The notes beneath the pieces are model-generated. The model was not told where the DNA came from. It saw nothing but the letters and a program-made list of their open reading frames with translations, and searched no databases. Shown here one piece after another: positions 23,332 to 33,902 of a stretch of DNA of 64,000 nucleotides (the first letter of the stretch is position 1; each line of letters starts with the position of its first letter). Source of the DNA: Heloderma charlesbogerti (lineage: Eukaryota; Chordata; Lepidosauria; Squamata; Helodermatidae); NCBI GenBank assembly GCA_026122225.1, contig JANEZZ010001898.1:372001-436000 (forward strand), in the 5' to 3' direction. The position numbers and the translations under genes are program-made.

Positions 23332-24858
23332 ATTAAGACATTTACCCTTTCTAATCCATTTTTTAAACAGGCATGCCATAAATTTCTTTCAAGTGTTAGT
23401 CAAATTACTGATGCACTTATTCAGATGTTTTTGGCTCAACCTTTGCACATTTCCTTGGCCTTTACTCATCCTGCCAGCTACTGATGTAAGCAACAAACAG
23501 GCCTGGGTTGTACAGGAGGATTCCTCTAGCAATACTGGAAGGCTCAGATGCTTCATAAGGCAATGCCAAATCTGGCATTTTTGCTGCTCCCAGGAACTCC
23601 ATCCTCCCCATTTGGATTTGGGCTTGAGCCAACATGACATAGTCTTAACTCCAACCAACATTCACAAATTTCTTCATATTTGGAATAGAAAGAACTGGAG
23701 ATTATGAAAATTTCAAATGCAGAGGAAAGCAAAACTGACAGATTTGTCCGCCCCCAATCAGGAGGAGCCATTGTGAGATCAATAGAAATAGCAAGGGTTC
23801 AGCATGCATAAATCTTTTTATTTGTATTCAGATGTCCAATCTCCAAGTATACAACATCCAAAGTAAAGACAAATACATCCTGTCATCTATAGGTAGACAA
23901 ACACATTTGCTGTGTGATGATTTAGGATTCTATATTTTCAGGTACAGTGTCCTTTTCTTAATTATCAGGATAACTCACATATTTCCCAATATCATCCTTA
24001 TGAAACCTTTTCTTCTCTCTCTCCTTTCCCCTCTTTTTTGGGGGGGAAGTTAATGAGTTCTCTCAAGGTCAGTTGAAGGGAGGCTTTTTTCATTAATTTT
24101 CTCCTGCAGCTCTAGGCCTCTCTTCCACTTTATATTTTTTGTTTGTATGGGTGGGGGAAGTCACAAGGACCTTTTTTTCTTTATTAATAATCACACTTTC
24201 TCAGGAGGATGCAAAATAGGAAGAGCACCAAGGACTTGCTAAGCCTCGGTTAAGTGCTAGAACTCTTCAGCTGGGATGTTATTAAAACTTCAAGGTTCAA
24301 TGATCCTCAGCTGGAAGATCTGCATGTTATACAGAAAGTGCCTGTGTCACAGGAGAGGACTATTGATGTAGGGAAAAAGAGAAAATTTGTTGGAGTTAAA
24401 TGAGCTTAAGGAATGAAGCATGCTTTCAAGGTGTACATTGCTGCTGAAAATCACATGAATGGAGGCACATATTCACAAATGATCCAGTGCACATGTAGGT
24501 TTATAGGCCAATCTACACTTATGCTTTTTTCCACTTTCAATGAGTTTTCACCACCCGTCTTTCACACTATGCAGTACCTGCCTCGAATTGGAACTGGAAT
24601 TTCCCACTTCTGTGCTACTGCTTTCGATACCCTGATATCCCAGTATTTCCCCTTAATGTGATCTGATTTTCTGCGTTTGTTACCATATCTGGTTGTACTC
24701 TCCTCCCACACCTGTCCATATATGGTGGTGTTTGTATTTCCCTCTTGTCCAATCACAGCTCTCGACAGCCCCATGTCATCTTCTGGTTACTGTTAGCATA
24801 GGTTCCTCAGCACTCCATGTTTCCTCAGCAACAAACAAAGTGCAGGATGTGCACACAC
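23332..24858. other. Unassigned intergenic sequence
   Basis: No genes or repeats recognised over 1.5 kb. Confidence 0.45.
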
Positions 24859-24945
24859 TTGTCTGATCTTGGAAGTTCAGCAGGGTCAGTCCCAGTCAGT
24901 ACTTGGATGGGTGACTGCCTGGGAATCAAGCTTCCTGCACTGAGC
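24859..24945 (+). pseudogene. 5S rRNA-derived sequence (pseudogene or 5S SINE piece)
   Basis: It follows vertebrate 5S rRNA from about base 33 to the end: CTGATCTTGGAAG, CAGCAGGGTCAG, then AGTACTTGGATGGGTGAC and TGCCTGGGAAT. The pol III internal control region (A box and C box area) is partly present. The first third of the gene is missing and the 3' end diverges after GGGAATC. It is not a functional 5S gene. It ends about 20 bp before the palindrome element at 24967. Confidence 0.75.
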
Positions 24946-24966
24946 AGTGTTCTATCCCTTCAAATG

Positions 24967-25691
24967 TAGGGATGGCCGTGAATTTCTCCACGAATCTCGG
25001 GGAGGCCGAATGCCAACGCATTTGGCCCCCCGAAATTGTTGGTGAAATTTTCCGTCCCCCCCCCCGGATACGTCTACGCTATTTGCGTTCCCCTTATTTT
25101 TGCCGTCTTAGTCTACATAAATGTTTACGTAGACTAAGACGTGCCAAAATAAGGAAAGCAAATGGCAGTGCCCATGGGCACCACCATTTGTGTATGCACT
25201 TTTTTTTTCTCTTTTAAATCGCTATTTGCGTTGCCCTTATTTTCGCTGTAGTCTACGTAAACATTTACGTAGACTACAGCGACTAAATAAGGAACGCGAA
25301 TGGCGGCTCCCTATGGGGGCCGCCATTCACGTACGCACATTTTTTTTTTTTTAAGTCACCCGTGATAGGCTACGTGACGATTCACGTAGCCTATCATGGC
25401 TGACTTTGCAGATCTAGCCATGATAGGCTACGTGAATCGTCACGTAGCCTATCAGGGGGCGTTTTTTGTTTTGTTTTTTACTTTAGCGTTCACGGCCGGG
25501 CAAGGCGAGGTGCCTCCTCCCCGGCCTGAATTTCGGCCGGGCGAGGCGGGAAGCCTCCCCCCGGCCTGAATTTCGGGCGGGCGAGGCGGGAAGCCTCCCC
25601 CCCGGCCTGAACTTCGCGGGGGGACCAGCGAAGCGCCCCCCCCACCGCGAACGGCTTTCGACAACAGGTAAGTGACTTTCGTCCACCCCTA
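24967..25691. mobile_element. Palindrome-core hAT-type element without duplication (725 bp)
   Basis: Starts TAGGGATGGCC and ends CACCCCTA, the two end types of the family. Hairpins lie at 25105-25143 and 25247-25283 (TAGTCTACGTAAA type) and 25361-25398 and 25417-25454 (TAGGCTACGTGA type, mirror pair). The left part of the core present in complete copies is missing. Flanks TTCAAATG and CATATTGA do not match, so either an end was swapped by recombination or a deletion removed one duplication. The outward donor CAG/GTAAGTGA is near 25670. Confidence 0.82.
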
Positions 25692-25737
25692 CATATTGAT
25701 TCTACACTGACATGTCTGAAGAGGGTTACTATTTAAT

Positions 25738-26290
25738 TAGGGATGGCAGAGAATTCCACCACGGATCTCGGGGAGGCCGAATGCCAGTGCATTTGGCCCC
25801 CCAAAATCTGTGGCGGAACGGCCTGCCCCCCCGCCCCCCCCGCAGATCCCCCTGGGACGAGACTTACCTGGGGCAGATCTTGCGGGCTGCGGCGGTGGCT
25901 GGTCTTCAGACCGGCTGCTGCGGCCACCATTTACAGGTTTGTTTGTTTTTTACACCGACATGATAGGCTACGTATGTTTTTATGTAGCCTAAAATGTCTG
26001 GGTAAAAAAAAAAGGCATACGCAAATGGCAGTGGCTACGGCCGCCGCCGTTTGCATTCCTTAGTTTGGGCCGTCTTAGTCTTCGTAAATAATTACGTAGA
26101 CTAAGACGGCAAATATAAGGGAAATGCAAATAGCGTCCACTACACTATTTGCGTTCCCCTTATTTTTGCCGTCTTAGTCTACGTAAATATTTCCGTTGAT
26201 TAAGACATCAAAAATAAGGAACGCAAATGGCGGCGGCCGTAGCCGCCGCCATTTGCGTACGCGGTTTATTTTTTGTTTTTTTCCCAGAGC
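25738..26290. mobile_element. Palindrome-core hAT-type element, right-truncated
   Basis: It starts TAGGGATGGCAGAGAATTCC. It contains hairpins at 25958-25999 (TAGGCTACGTATGTTTTTATGTAGCCTA-like), 26069-26109 and 26167-26206 (TAGTCTACGTAAATATTT type), and CGCAAATGGCGGCGGCC palindromes. The order matches 31898-32841 up to CCCAGAGCCCT, where it breaks into unrelated sequence at about 26290; the remaining 250 bp and right terminus are missing. A donor-like CAG/GTAAGTC faces outward near 25865. Confidence 0.8.
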
Positions 26291-26419
26291 CCTAATAACT
26301 GTAGTGCCACACCCCACCCTACTACTCTTTTCTATGTGTTTCATTTCCCTTCTCCCATGTGTCATGCCTTTTCTTCTCTCCCTGGTCTTCCTCCCATTCC
26401 ATGTATAATCTAATCTAAA

Positions 26420-26721
26420 ATTATTTCTAGGCCACGATTAAGGGTGGAAACCTCTCATGGCAACATACAAAATAAAAACCACACAAAGTGGATACAATAA
26501 ATCCCCCACCCCCATAAAATATGTTTCAATAAAATATATTAAAATGATTGCCAGTTAAAAATCAATAAAAACAAAACTTACCAGTAAAAACTAATGGCTA
26601 AGACTTTAAACCAGCATTTTAAATTGGGCTCAGAAATACACTGGCAACCAGTGCAGTTGGAGCAGGACTGGTGTCACATGAGTTGACCGCCTGGCACCCA
26701 CCAATACCCAGGTGGCCATAT
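26420..26721 (-). mobile_element. L2-type LINE, 3' part, left of an insertion
   Basis: This is the downstream piece of an L2 on the minus strand. Reverse reading includes a segment where HWLPVPF-type wording would be expected (TGCACTGGTTGCCAGTG at about 26640-26660) and a worn 3' tail. It joins to 27206-27815 when the intervening element and one duplication are removed. Confidence 0.65.
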
Positions 26722-26729
26722 TCTTCAGC

Positions 26730-27197
26730 TAGGGATGTACGGATTTCCCCCGTCCATTTGGGGCGGGGAGGTGATCTGTTCCACCCCCCTGGAATCCTTG
26801 CGGAGTGGCTCCACTCCACAGGGATTCCACAGAGCCGAGGGCTGCCACTTACCTGAATTGCCTCCGTGCCGATCGCCACTGAAAAAAACAAGGCGATCGG
26901 CAGGATGTCCCTATAGACGTATAGGCAAAACAGAGCTGTGAATCATGCATATACGCAAGATTCACAGCTCTATTTTGCTTATATGTCTATGGGGACATCC
27001 TGCTGACAGCCATTTTTTTTTCAGTGGCGATCGGTGCAGAGGCAAATGGCTCCCAGTGCAACAAGCAGCTGTGCCATCCTGCATGGAATCCTCCAGGAGA
27101 GGAGGTAAGTGGGGCCGATCCACTGCAGATTCCTTAGGCCAGATTCCAAAGAATCCAGCCTCATTTGAATTCATGGCGGATTTCTCTAACATCCCTA
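26730..27197. mobile_element. hAT-type element with alternative palindrome core (468 bp)
   Basis: Termini TAGGGATGTACGG...CATCCCTA, duplications TCTTCAGC (26722-26729) and TCTGCAGC (27198-27205), 7 of 8 alike. The ends resemble the TGATAGGCTAC family, including the GGGATTCC blocks and outward donors CAG/GTAAGTGG (minus, near 26848) and GAG/GTAAGTGG (plus, near 27104). The core is a different dyad at 26860-27045 with arms of about 80 bp (GCCGATCGCCACTG...CAGTGGCGATCGG outermost; GAGCTGTGAATC and GATTCACAGCTC innermost). It splits an L2. Confidence 0.85.
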
Positions 27198-27205
27198 TCT
27201 GCAGC

Positions 27206-27815
27206 TGCTGAAGCTTCTGAACTATCTTCAAAGGCAGCCCAACATACAGTGCATTACAGTAGTGCAGCGTGGATGTCACCAGAGCACGAACAACTGAGGC
27301 AAGAACTTCCATCTCCAGATAGGGTCGCAAGTGGCGTATCAGCCTAAGCTTGTAAAAAGTACTGCTGACCATTGCCACCACCTGAGCTTCCTCAGGTAGT
27401 GCCAAATCCAGGAAAACACCCAAACTGTGCTTTGGGAGGAGGGGGGTGTAACACCATTTAGGACCAGATGTAATCCTCTGTCCAGATGTCAGTTTCCCTA
27501 CCCACAGTACCTCTGTCTTTTCTGGATTAAGCCTCAACTTGTTTGCCCTCATCTAACTCAAAACACCCTCCAGGGACCAATTCAGAAGTTCCACAGCCTC
27601 CCTAGGATCATTAGATCGAAACGAGAGGTATAGCTGAGTGTCATATACATATTGGCGGCACTTCTGTTCATACCTCTGCATGACCTCTCCTGGTCATTTC
27701 ATGTAGATGTTGAAAAGGGAAGAGATCAAGATGGAACCCTGTGGCATACCACAGGCTAGTCCCCAAGCACCACCTTATGAGGCTGTTAATCCAGGTAGGA
27801 CTGGAACCACATCAC
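27206..27815 (-). mobile_element. L2-type LINE reverse-transcriptase remnant
   Basis: The minus strand encodes the L2 C-terminal region in order: LRLNPEKTEVLWVG, LGVFLDLALPEEAQV, FYKLRLIRHLRPYLE, ALVTSTLHYCNALYVGLPLK. Upstream (27600-27815) are weaker traces of the YADD-proximal region and of a GIPQGSIL-like segment (reverse of GGAACCCTGTGGCATACC). The open run of about 120 L2 residues continues by chance into the inserted element. Catalytic residues are not all present; the copy is dead. Confidence 0.8.
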
Positions 27816-27834
27816 ATCTTATACATAAGATACT

Positions 27835-27973
27835 TTGGAGGCAGTAAAAGCAGGAGAGCTAATTGCAAATAAAGAAACTCCAGTGGCTGAGGGTGTTTTT
27901 ACACGAGGCATTTATCGCGTGCACATGATTCTTCTGTCACAGAAGTTCCCAGGTCCTTTTCATGATGTCATCA
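27835..27973. repeat. Dispersed repeat fragment
   Basis: CATTTATCGCGTGCACATGATTCTTCTGTCACAGAAGTT...CATGATGTCATCA resembles 19110-19195 in order and spacing, so I treat it as a repeat. Its identity and borders are unknown. It forms the left flank of the next element. Confidence 0.4.
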
Positions 27974-28854
27974 TAAGGATGGCGGAGAATTTCTCCCCGA
28001 AACTTCGGGGGGCCGAGCGCCAATGTGTTCGGCCCCCCGAACAAGTTTCGGGGAGAAATCCTCCACCCCCTGCCCCCCGCACCCCCCCGGGACAGGACGT
28101 ACCTTCACCAAATGTCCCTCCTGGTGGCTGGTCCGGCCGGCGGTTCGGCGGGTGTTCGAGCAAGGCGGGAGCAGCAGCCGGTCTTTCGATCGGCTGCCAC
28201 CACCGCCATTACAATGAAAGAAAGAAAAAAAACGCCCCCTGATAGGCTACGTGACGATTCACGTAGCCTATCACAGCTAGATTTGCAAAGTCAGCCGTGA
28301 TAGGCTACATCAATTGTGACGTAGCCTATCACGGGTGACTTTGAAAAAAAAAAAAAAAGAGTGTACGGATAATGGCGGCCCCCATAGGGAGCCGCCATTC
28401 CCGTTCCTTATTTGGTCGCTGTAGTCTACGTAAATGTTTACGTAGACTACGCCGAAAATAAGGGCAACGCTATTTGCGTTGCCCTTATTTTCGCCATAGT
28501 CTATGTAAAGATTTACGTAGACTACAGCAACTAAATAAGGAACGCGAATGGCGGCTCCCTATGGGGGCCGCCATTCGCGTACGCGCTTTTTTTTTTTAAA
28601 GTCCCCCGTGATAGGCTACGTGACGATTCACGTAGCCTATCATGGCTGACTTTGCAGATCTAGCCATGATAGGCTACGTGAATCGTCATGTAGCCTATCA
28701 GGGGGCGTTTTTTTTTTTTTTTACTTTCGCGTTCGCGGCCGGGCGAGGCGGCAAGCCTCCTCCCCGGCCTGAACTGCGCGGGGGGAGCAGCGAAGCGCTC
28801 CCCCCCACCGTGAACAAGCTGCGAGAAAAGGTAAGTGACTTTCGTCCACCCCTA
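27974..28854. mobile_element. Palindrome-core hAT-type element, near full core, no duplication (881 bp)
   Basis: Starts TAAGGATGGCGGAG and ends CACCCCTA. The subterminal dyad is at about 27982-28062. The core 28231-28708 is one long dyad centred near 28466, built of TAGGCTACGTGA hairpins (28237-28276, 28295-28334, 28605-28642, 28660-28700), TAGTCTACGTAAA hairpins (about 28417-28451, 28492-28528) and ATGGCGGC palindromes. Flanking octamers TGTCATCA and CTTTCTCC are unrelated, unlike most copies. Right-end donor AAAG/GTAAGTGA at about 28829; left-end counterpart is GTACGTC. Confidence 0.85.
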
Positions 28855-28959
28855 CTTTCTCCATTCATGAGGGCTAGAAATGTAACCTTTAAAAATGAAA
28901 GCTGAGATTCTCAGGGAGCCATATTGGCAACCAGATAACAGATTCCATGCAATATCATA

Positions 28960-30511
28960 TTAAGCATTTTACATTTTCTACATACATCTTCTTCTTTAAT
29001 TGTTTTTTTAAGGGCCAGAAATTAGGTTTGGGTCACTGCCTTGATGTGGCGAAGGGGACTGCATAACTCAGTGAAGCCATAAGCTATGCCATGCAGGGCC
29101 ACCGAAGATGGACAGGTCATGGTGGAGAGTTCTGACAAAATGTGGTCCACTGGAGAAGAAAATGGCAACCCACTCCAGTATTCTTGCCAAGAAAACCCCA
29201 TGGAACGTATCACAAGGCTAAAAGATATGACGCCGGAAGATGAGCCCCTAAGGTCAGAAGGTGTCCAATATACTACTGGGGAAGAGCAGAGGGAATTTCC
29301 AAGTAGCGCCAGAAAGAGTGAAGCGGCTGGGCCAAAGCCGAAAGGACACTCAGCTGTGGATGTGTCTGGTGGTGAAAAGAAAGTCCGATGCTGTAAAGGA
29401 CAATATTGTTGAGGAACCTGGAATGTAAGATCAATGAATCAAGGCAAGCTCTACACATGGACATCACCAGATGGTCAATATTAAAATCAGATTGATTATG
29501 TACTTTGCAGCCAAAGATGGAGAAGTTTTATACAGTCAGTAAAAACCAAGACCTGGAGCTGACTGTGGCTCACATCATGAGCTGCTTCTTGCAAAATTTC
29601 GGCTTAAATTGAAGAACGTAGGGAAAACCACTAAACCATTCAGGTATGACCTAAATCATATCCCTTATGAATATACAGTGGAGGTGAGGAATAGATTTAA
29701 GGGATTAGACCTGTTAGACAGAGTGCCTGAGGAACTATGGACGGAGGTCCGTAACATTGTTCAGGAGGCAGCAACTCAATCCATCCCAAAGAAAAAGAAA
29801 TGCAAGAAAGCAAAGTGGCTGTCTGATGAGGCTTTACAAGTAGCTGAGGAAAGAAGGGAAGCGAAAAGCAAAGGAGAAAGGGGAAGATATATCCAACTGA
29901 ATCCAGAGTTCCAGAGAATAGCAAGGAGAGACAAGAAGGCCTTCTTAAATGAACAATGCAAAGAAATTGAGGAAAACAATAGAATGGGAAACACTAGAGA
30001 TCTCTTCAAGAAAATCAGAGATCTCAAGGGAACATTTTGTGCAAGGACGGGCATGATAAAGGATGAAGAAGGCAGGGACCTAACAGAAGTAGATGAGATT
30101 AAGAAGAGGTGGAAAGAATACACAGACGAACTATACAGGAAATATCTCAATGTCCCTGATAGCCATGATAGCACGGTCACGGAACTTGAGCCAACATCCT
30201 CGAGAGTGAAGTCAAGTGGGCCTTAGGAAGCATTACTAACAACAAAGCTAGCAGGGATGACAGTATTCCAGCTGAGCTATTTAAAATCCTAAAAGATGAT
30301 GCTGTTAAAGTGCTACACTCAATATGCCAACAAATTTGGAACACTCAACAGTGGCCGCAAGACTGGAAAAGGTCAGTTTACATTCAAATTCCAAAGAAGG
30401 GCAATGCCAAAAAGTGTTCAAACTACCGTACAATTGTGCTCATTTCACATGCCAGCAAGGTTATGCTCAAAATCCTACAAGCTAGGCTTCAGCGGTATGT
30501 CAACTGAGAAC
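28960..30511 (+). mobile_element. BovB/RTE LINE, 5' segment with endonuclease deletion
   Basis: From about 29030 the DNA follows BovB: GCCTTGATGTGGCGAAGGGG, AACTCAGTGAAGCC, GAAAATGGCAACCCACTCCAG. After the GTGGTGAAAAGAAAGTCCGATGC region (29370-29400) the sequence jumps at about 29450 to the end of the endonuclease, so most of the APE-type endonuclease domain is deleted. A 205-residue open frame at 29609-30226 covers the linker region: PFRYDLNHIPYEYTVEVRNRF, KKCKKAKWLSDEAL, RRDKKAFLNEQCKEIEENNR, RDLFKKIRDLKGTF, DEEGRDLTEVDEIKKRWKEY. Then the start of the reverse transcriptase follows (30240-30500: KILQARLQRYVN). It is cut at 30511 by a palindrome element. Confidence 0.9.
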
Positions 30512-31062
30512 TAGGGATGGCGGAGAATTTCTCCCTGAATCTTCGGGGGGCTGAACGCCAATGCATTCGGCCCCCCGAAATCGGCGGTGAAATTCTCCGC
30601 CACCCCCTTGCCCCCCCCCCGGGATGGGACTTACCTTTGGAGAATGTCCCTCCCGGCGTCGGGTCCCAGCGGCGGTTCGTCGGCCTTTCGCCGGGGGCGG
30701 GGGCGGCAGCCGGTCTTCCGACTGGCTGCCGCTGCCGCCATTACAAAGTGTAAAGAAAAACAACAACCCCGTGATAGGCTACGTAACGATTTACGTAGCC
30801 TATCACAGCTGACTTTGGAAATCTAGCCATGATAGGCTATGTTAATCGTTACGTAGCCTATCACGGGGGGGGGGGGTTGTTTTTTTTTTAGACTTTGTTT
30901 CACGGCCGGGGAGACGAGGCGCTTCTCCCCGGCCTGAATTTCGGCCGGGCGAGGCGGGACAGCTCCCCCCCCCTCTCCTGAACTTCGGGGGGGAAAGCGA
31001 AGCGCCTCCCCCCCACCACAAAGCACCCCTGCGAAAAGGTAAGTGACTTTCGTACATCCCTA
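30512..31062. mobile_element. Palindrome-core hAT-type element inside BovB (551 bp)
   Basis: Termini TAGGGATGGCGG...CATCCCTA, duplications CTGAGAAC (30504-30511) and CCGAGAAC (31063-31070), 7 of 8 alike. Two mirror-image hairpins at 30769-30808 and 30827-30865 share the core design of 12992-13569. Outward donors at both ends: AAAG/GTAAGTCC (minus, near 30630) and AAAG/GTAAGTGA (plus, near 31038). BovB sequence is continuous across the insertion when one duplication is removed, which fixes the element's borders independently. Confidence 0.92.
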
Positions 31063-31897
31063 CCGAGAACTACCGGAAGTACAAGCTGGGTTCTGAAGAG
31101 GCAGAGAAACTAGAGATCAAATCACCAACATTCCCTGGATGATGGAGAAAGCAAGAGAATTCCAGAAAAACGTCTCTTTCTGCTTCATTGACTACGCTAA
31201 AGCTTTTGATTGTGTGGATCACAATGAACTGTGGCAAATTCTTAAAGTGATGGGAGTACCAGACCACCTTACCTGTCTCCTGAGAAACCTGTACGAGGGT
31301 CAAGAAGCAACAGTAAGTACCAGACATGGAACAACCGATCAGTTCAAAATTGGGAAAGGAGTACAACAAGGCTGCATATTGTCACCCTGCTTATTTAACT
31401 TATATGCAGAGTACATCATGAGAAATGCCAGGTTTGATGAATCACAGGTGAGAATTAAGATTGCCGGGAGAATTATCAACAACCTCAGATACGCAGACGA
31501 TACCACCCTAATGGCAGAAAGCGAAGAGGATCTAAAGAGCCTCTTGTTGAGGGTGAAAGTGGAGAGTGCAAAAGCTGGTCTGAAACTCAACAATAAAAAA
31601 AATGAAGATCATGGCATTTGGCCCCATCACTTCCTGGCATATAGAAGGGAAAGAAATGGAAGCTGTGACAGATTTTATTTTCTTGGGCTCCAAGATCACC
31701 GCAGACGGTGACTGTAGCCATGCAATTAAAAGGCGCTTGCTCCTGGGAAGGACAGCTATGGCAAACCTAGACAGCATAGTAAGAAGCAGAGACATCACCT
31801 TGCTGACAAAGGTCCGTATAATCAAAGCTATGATTTTCCCAGTAGTAATGTATGGCTGTGAGAGCTGGACTATAAGGAAGGCTGAGCGCCGAAGAAT
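31063..31897 (+). mobile_element. BovB/RTE LINE, reverse-transcriptase segment
   Basis: Continues the element above. An open frame at 31139-31711 holds the RT core: CFIDYAKAFDCVDHNELW, VQQGCILSPCLFNLYAEYIM, and the catalytic box RYADDTTLMAESEEDL with YADD at residues 118-121 of that frame. A one-base shift near 31600 moves the reading to the 31602 frame (EMEAVTDFIFLGSKITADGDC, RSRDITLLTKVRIIKAMIFP, MYGCESWTIRKAE). The RT motifs are still visible, but the frameshift, the deletion upstream and two insertions make it inactive. Confidence 0.92.
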
Positions 31898-32841
31898 TAG
31901 GGATGTCAGAGAATTCCGCCACGGATCTCGGCGAGGCCGAATTCCAGTGCATTCAGCCCCTGAACTCCGTGGCGGAATCGCCGTCCACCCCCCTGCCCCC
32001 TCGCGGATCCCCCCCCGGGACGAGACTCACCTGGGGCGGGTCTTCCGACTGGCCACCGCCGCCATTTCCAAACTTGTGTAAAAAAAATAAAAAAAGTCGG
32101 CATAGGCTATGTAAAGATTTACGTAGCCTATCATGGCAAGGTTTAAAAAAAAAGAAAAAAAAAGACGTGATAGGCTACGTAAGTCTTTACATAGCCTATC
32201 ATGGTTGTGTGGGTTTAAACAAACAAACAAACCGCATATGCAAATGGTGGCGGCTATGGCCACCGCCATTTGCGTTCCTTCTTTTTACCGTCTTAATCTA
32301 CGTAAATCTTTACGTAGACTATGACAGCAAAAATAAAGGGGAACACAAATAGCATAGCGGGCGCTATTTGCGTCCCCTTTTGATTCGCCATTTTAGCCTA
32401 TGTAAAGATTTATGTAGGCTAAAATGGTGAATGAAAAAGGGATGCAAATAGCGCCCGCTACGCTATTTGCGTTCCCCTTTATTTTCGCCGTCATAGTCTA
32501 CGTAAATATTTACGTAGATTAAGATGGCCAAAAAGAAGGAATGCAAATGGCGGCGGCCGTAGCCGCCGCCATTTGCGTACGCGGTTGTTGTTGTTGTTTT
32601 TACCCAGGGCCCTCCGCGGCCAGAAATCCAGCTGCGGACGGCTCTGGCCTGGCTGGGCCGGGCCGGGCCTGGCCGGCTGCTCCTCAGAGCTGCTGCGGAG
32701 CACAGCCGGCCGTTCGATGATTCCAAGGGAAGGAACGGAGCGCCTCCCCCCCGGCCCAGATTCCGGGGGGAGGGACGGAATGCCTCACCCCCACACCATC
32801 AACATAATCCGCGAAAGGTAAGTCACTTTCATACATCCCTA
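31898..32841. mobile_element. Palindrome-core hAT-type element inside BovB, five-hairpin form (944 bp)
   Basis: Termini TAGGGATGTCAG...CATCCCTA with the perfect duplication CGAAGAAT at 31890-31897 and 32842-32849. Hairpins at about 32097-32136, 32165-32203 (TAGGCTA type), 32286-32328 (TAATCTACGTAAATC), 32387-32430 (TTTAGCCTATGTAAAG, a hybrid word) and 32487-32527 (TAGTCTACGTAAATATT). ATGGCGGCGG palindromes lie between them. Left donor CCAG/GTGAGTC (minus, near 32027), right donor AAAG/GTAAGTCA (plus, near 32817). BovB coding resumes at once after the second duplication. Confidence 0.93.
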
Positions 32842-33228
32842 CGAAGAATCGATGCTTTCGAACTGTGGTGCTGGAGAAGACTCTTGCAAGTCCCCTGGAC
32901 TGCAAGGAAGTCAAATAAGTCAATCCTAAAGGAAATCAACCCTGACTGCTCATTGGAAGGACAGATACTGAAGCTGAAGCTCAAATATTTTGGCCAACTA
33001 GTGCGAAGAGAAAACTCCCTGGAAAAGACCCTGATGCTGGGAAAGACTGAAGGCAAAAGGAGAAGGGGATGGCAGGGGATGAGATGGCTAGATAGCATCA
33101 CGGATGCAATGAATATGAACTTGAGCACACTCCGGGAGAGAGCGGAGGACAGGAAGGCCTGGCGTGCTATGGTCCATGGGGTCACGAAGAGTCGGACACG
33201 ACTTAACGACTGAACAGCAACAAAACCC
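32842..33228 (+). mobile_element. BovB/RTE LINE, 3' segment and tail
   Basis: The frame at 32884-33213 carries the C-terminal region: VPWTARKSNKSILKEINPDC, LKLKYFGQLVRRENSLEKTL, GKRRRGWQGMRWLDSITDAM, EDRKAWRAMVHGVTKSRTRLND. This is the well-known BovB 3' end, followed by CGACTGAACAGCAACAAAA. The 3' terminus near 33228 therefore looks complete. Confidence 0.92.
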
Positions 33229-33328
33229 TCTCATCAAAAGCTAACCTTGTTGTGCTGAACTGTAGAAAAACATACAGGAGCAGACTGTTAAGATAGGTTT
33301 ATCAGAAACTTGGGACAGGCACAGTTAG

Positions 33329-33868
33329 TAAAGCTGTGCACTGCTGTGGTCCGAATCCGAAATTCCAAAGTGAATCAAAGTGATTTGGACCGCTTCAGTC
33401 CAAATCTGAAGCAGGTCCAGAGTGGTCCAAAGTGGTCCAAAGCGGGTTGGAGAGATCCAAAACGCTTCGGATTGCTTTGGACAATTCTGAAGCCCAGATA
33501 GCCTGTCTGAGCAAATGTAACACCTTGCTAGAGAAGGGAGGGGGAGAAGAAGAGTTGGGAGGGGGGAACTGAGCCTTGGAAAATGACATCTCTATCTCCT
33601 AATAGGGCTGAAATTTAACCCAGCAGTTTGTTTCCTTGCTTTGTACTGCTTGTTCTTTGACTTCCCCCACCCATTCTCAATTATTTTTGCTTCCCTTCCC
33701 ATTTTTTCAACTCTCTATATTCTTATTAAAAAAACACACAACAACAGCTAATACAGAACCACCACCACCCTTTTTCTCTTCTGTTAGGCTTTAGTGTTAT
33801 TTCCGTTCCCTTCACCCCTTAGCTTGTAGACAGTTTTTTCTTTCTGTATCTACTTTTCTTTTGGTTAT

Positions 33869-33902
<34 letters not shown>

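Noticed and set aside
24562..24774. Host gene exons in the repeat-free stretches (for example 23.3-24.8, 41.7-44.8 and 60.8-62.9 kb)
   Set aside because: No frame there resembles a known protein family and no convincing pair of splice sites with coding bias was seen. A conserved non-coding element cannot be excluded without alignment.
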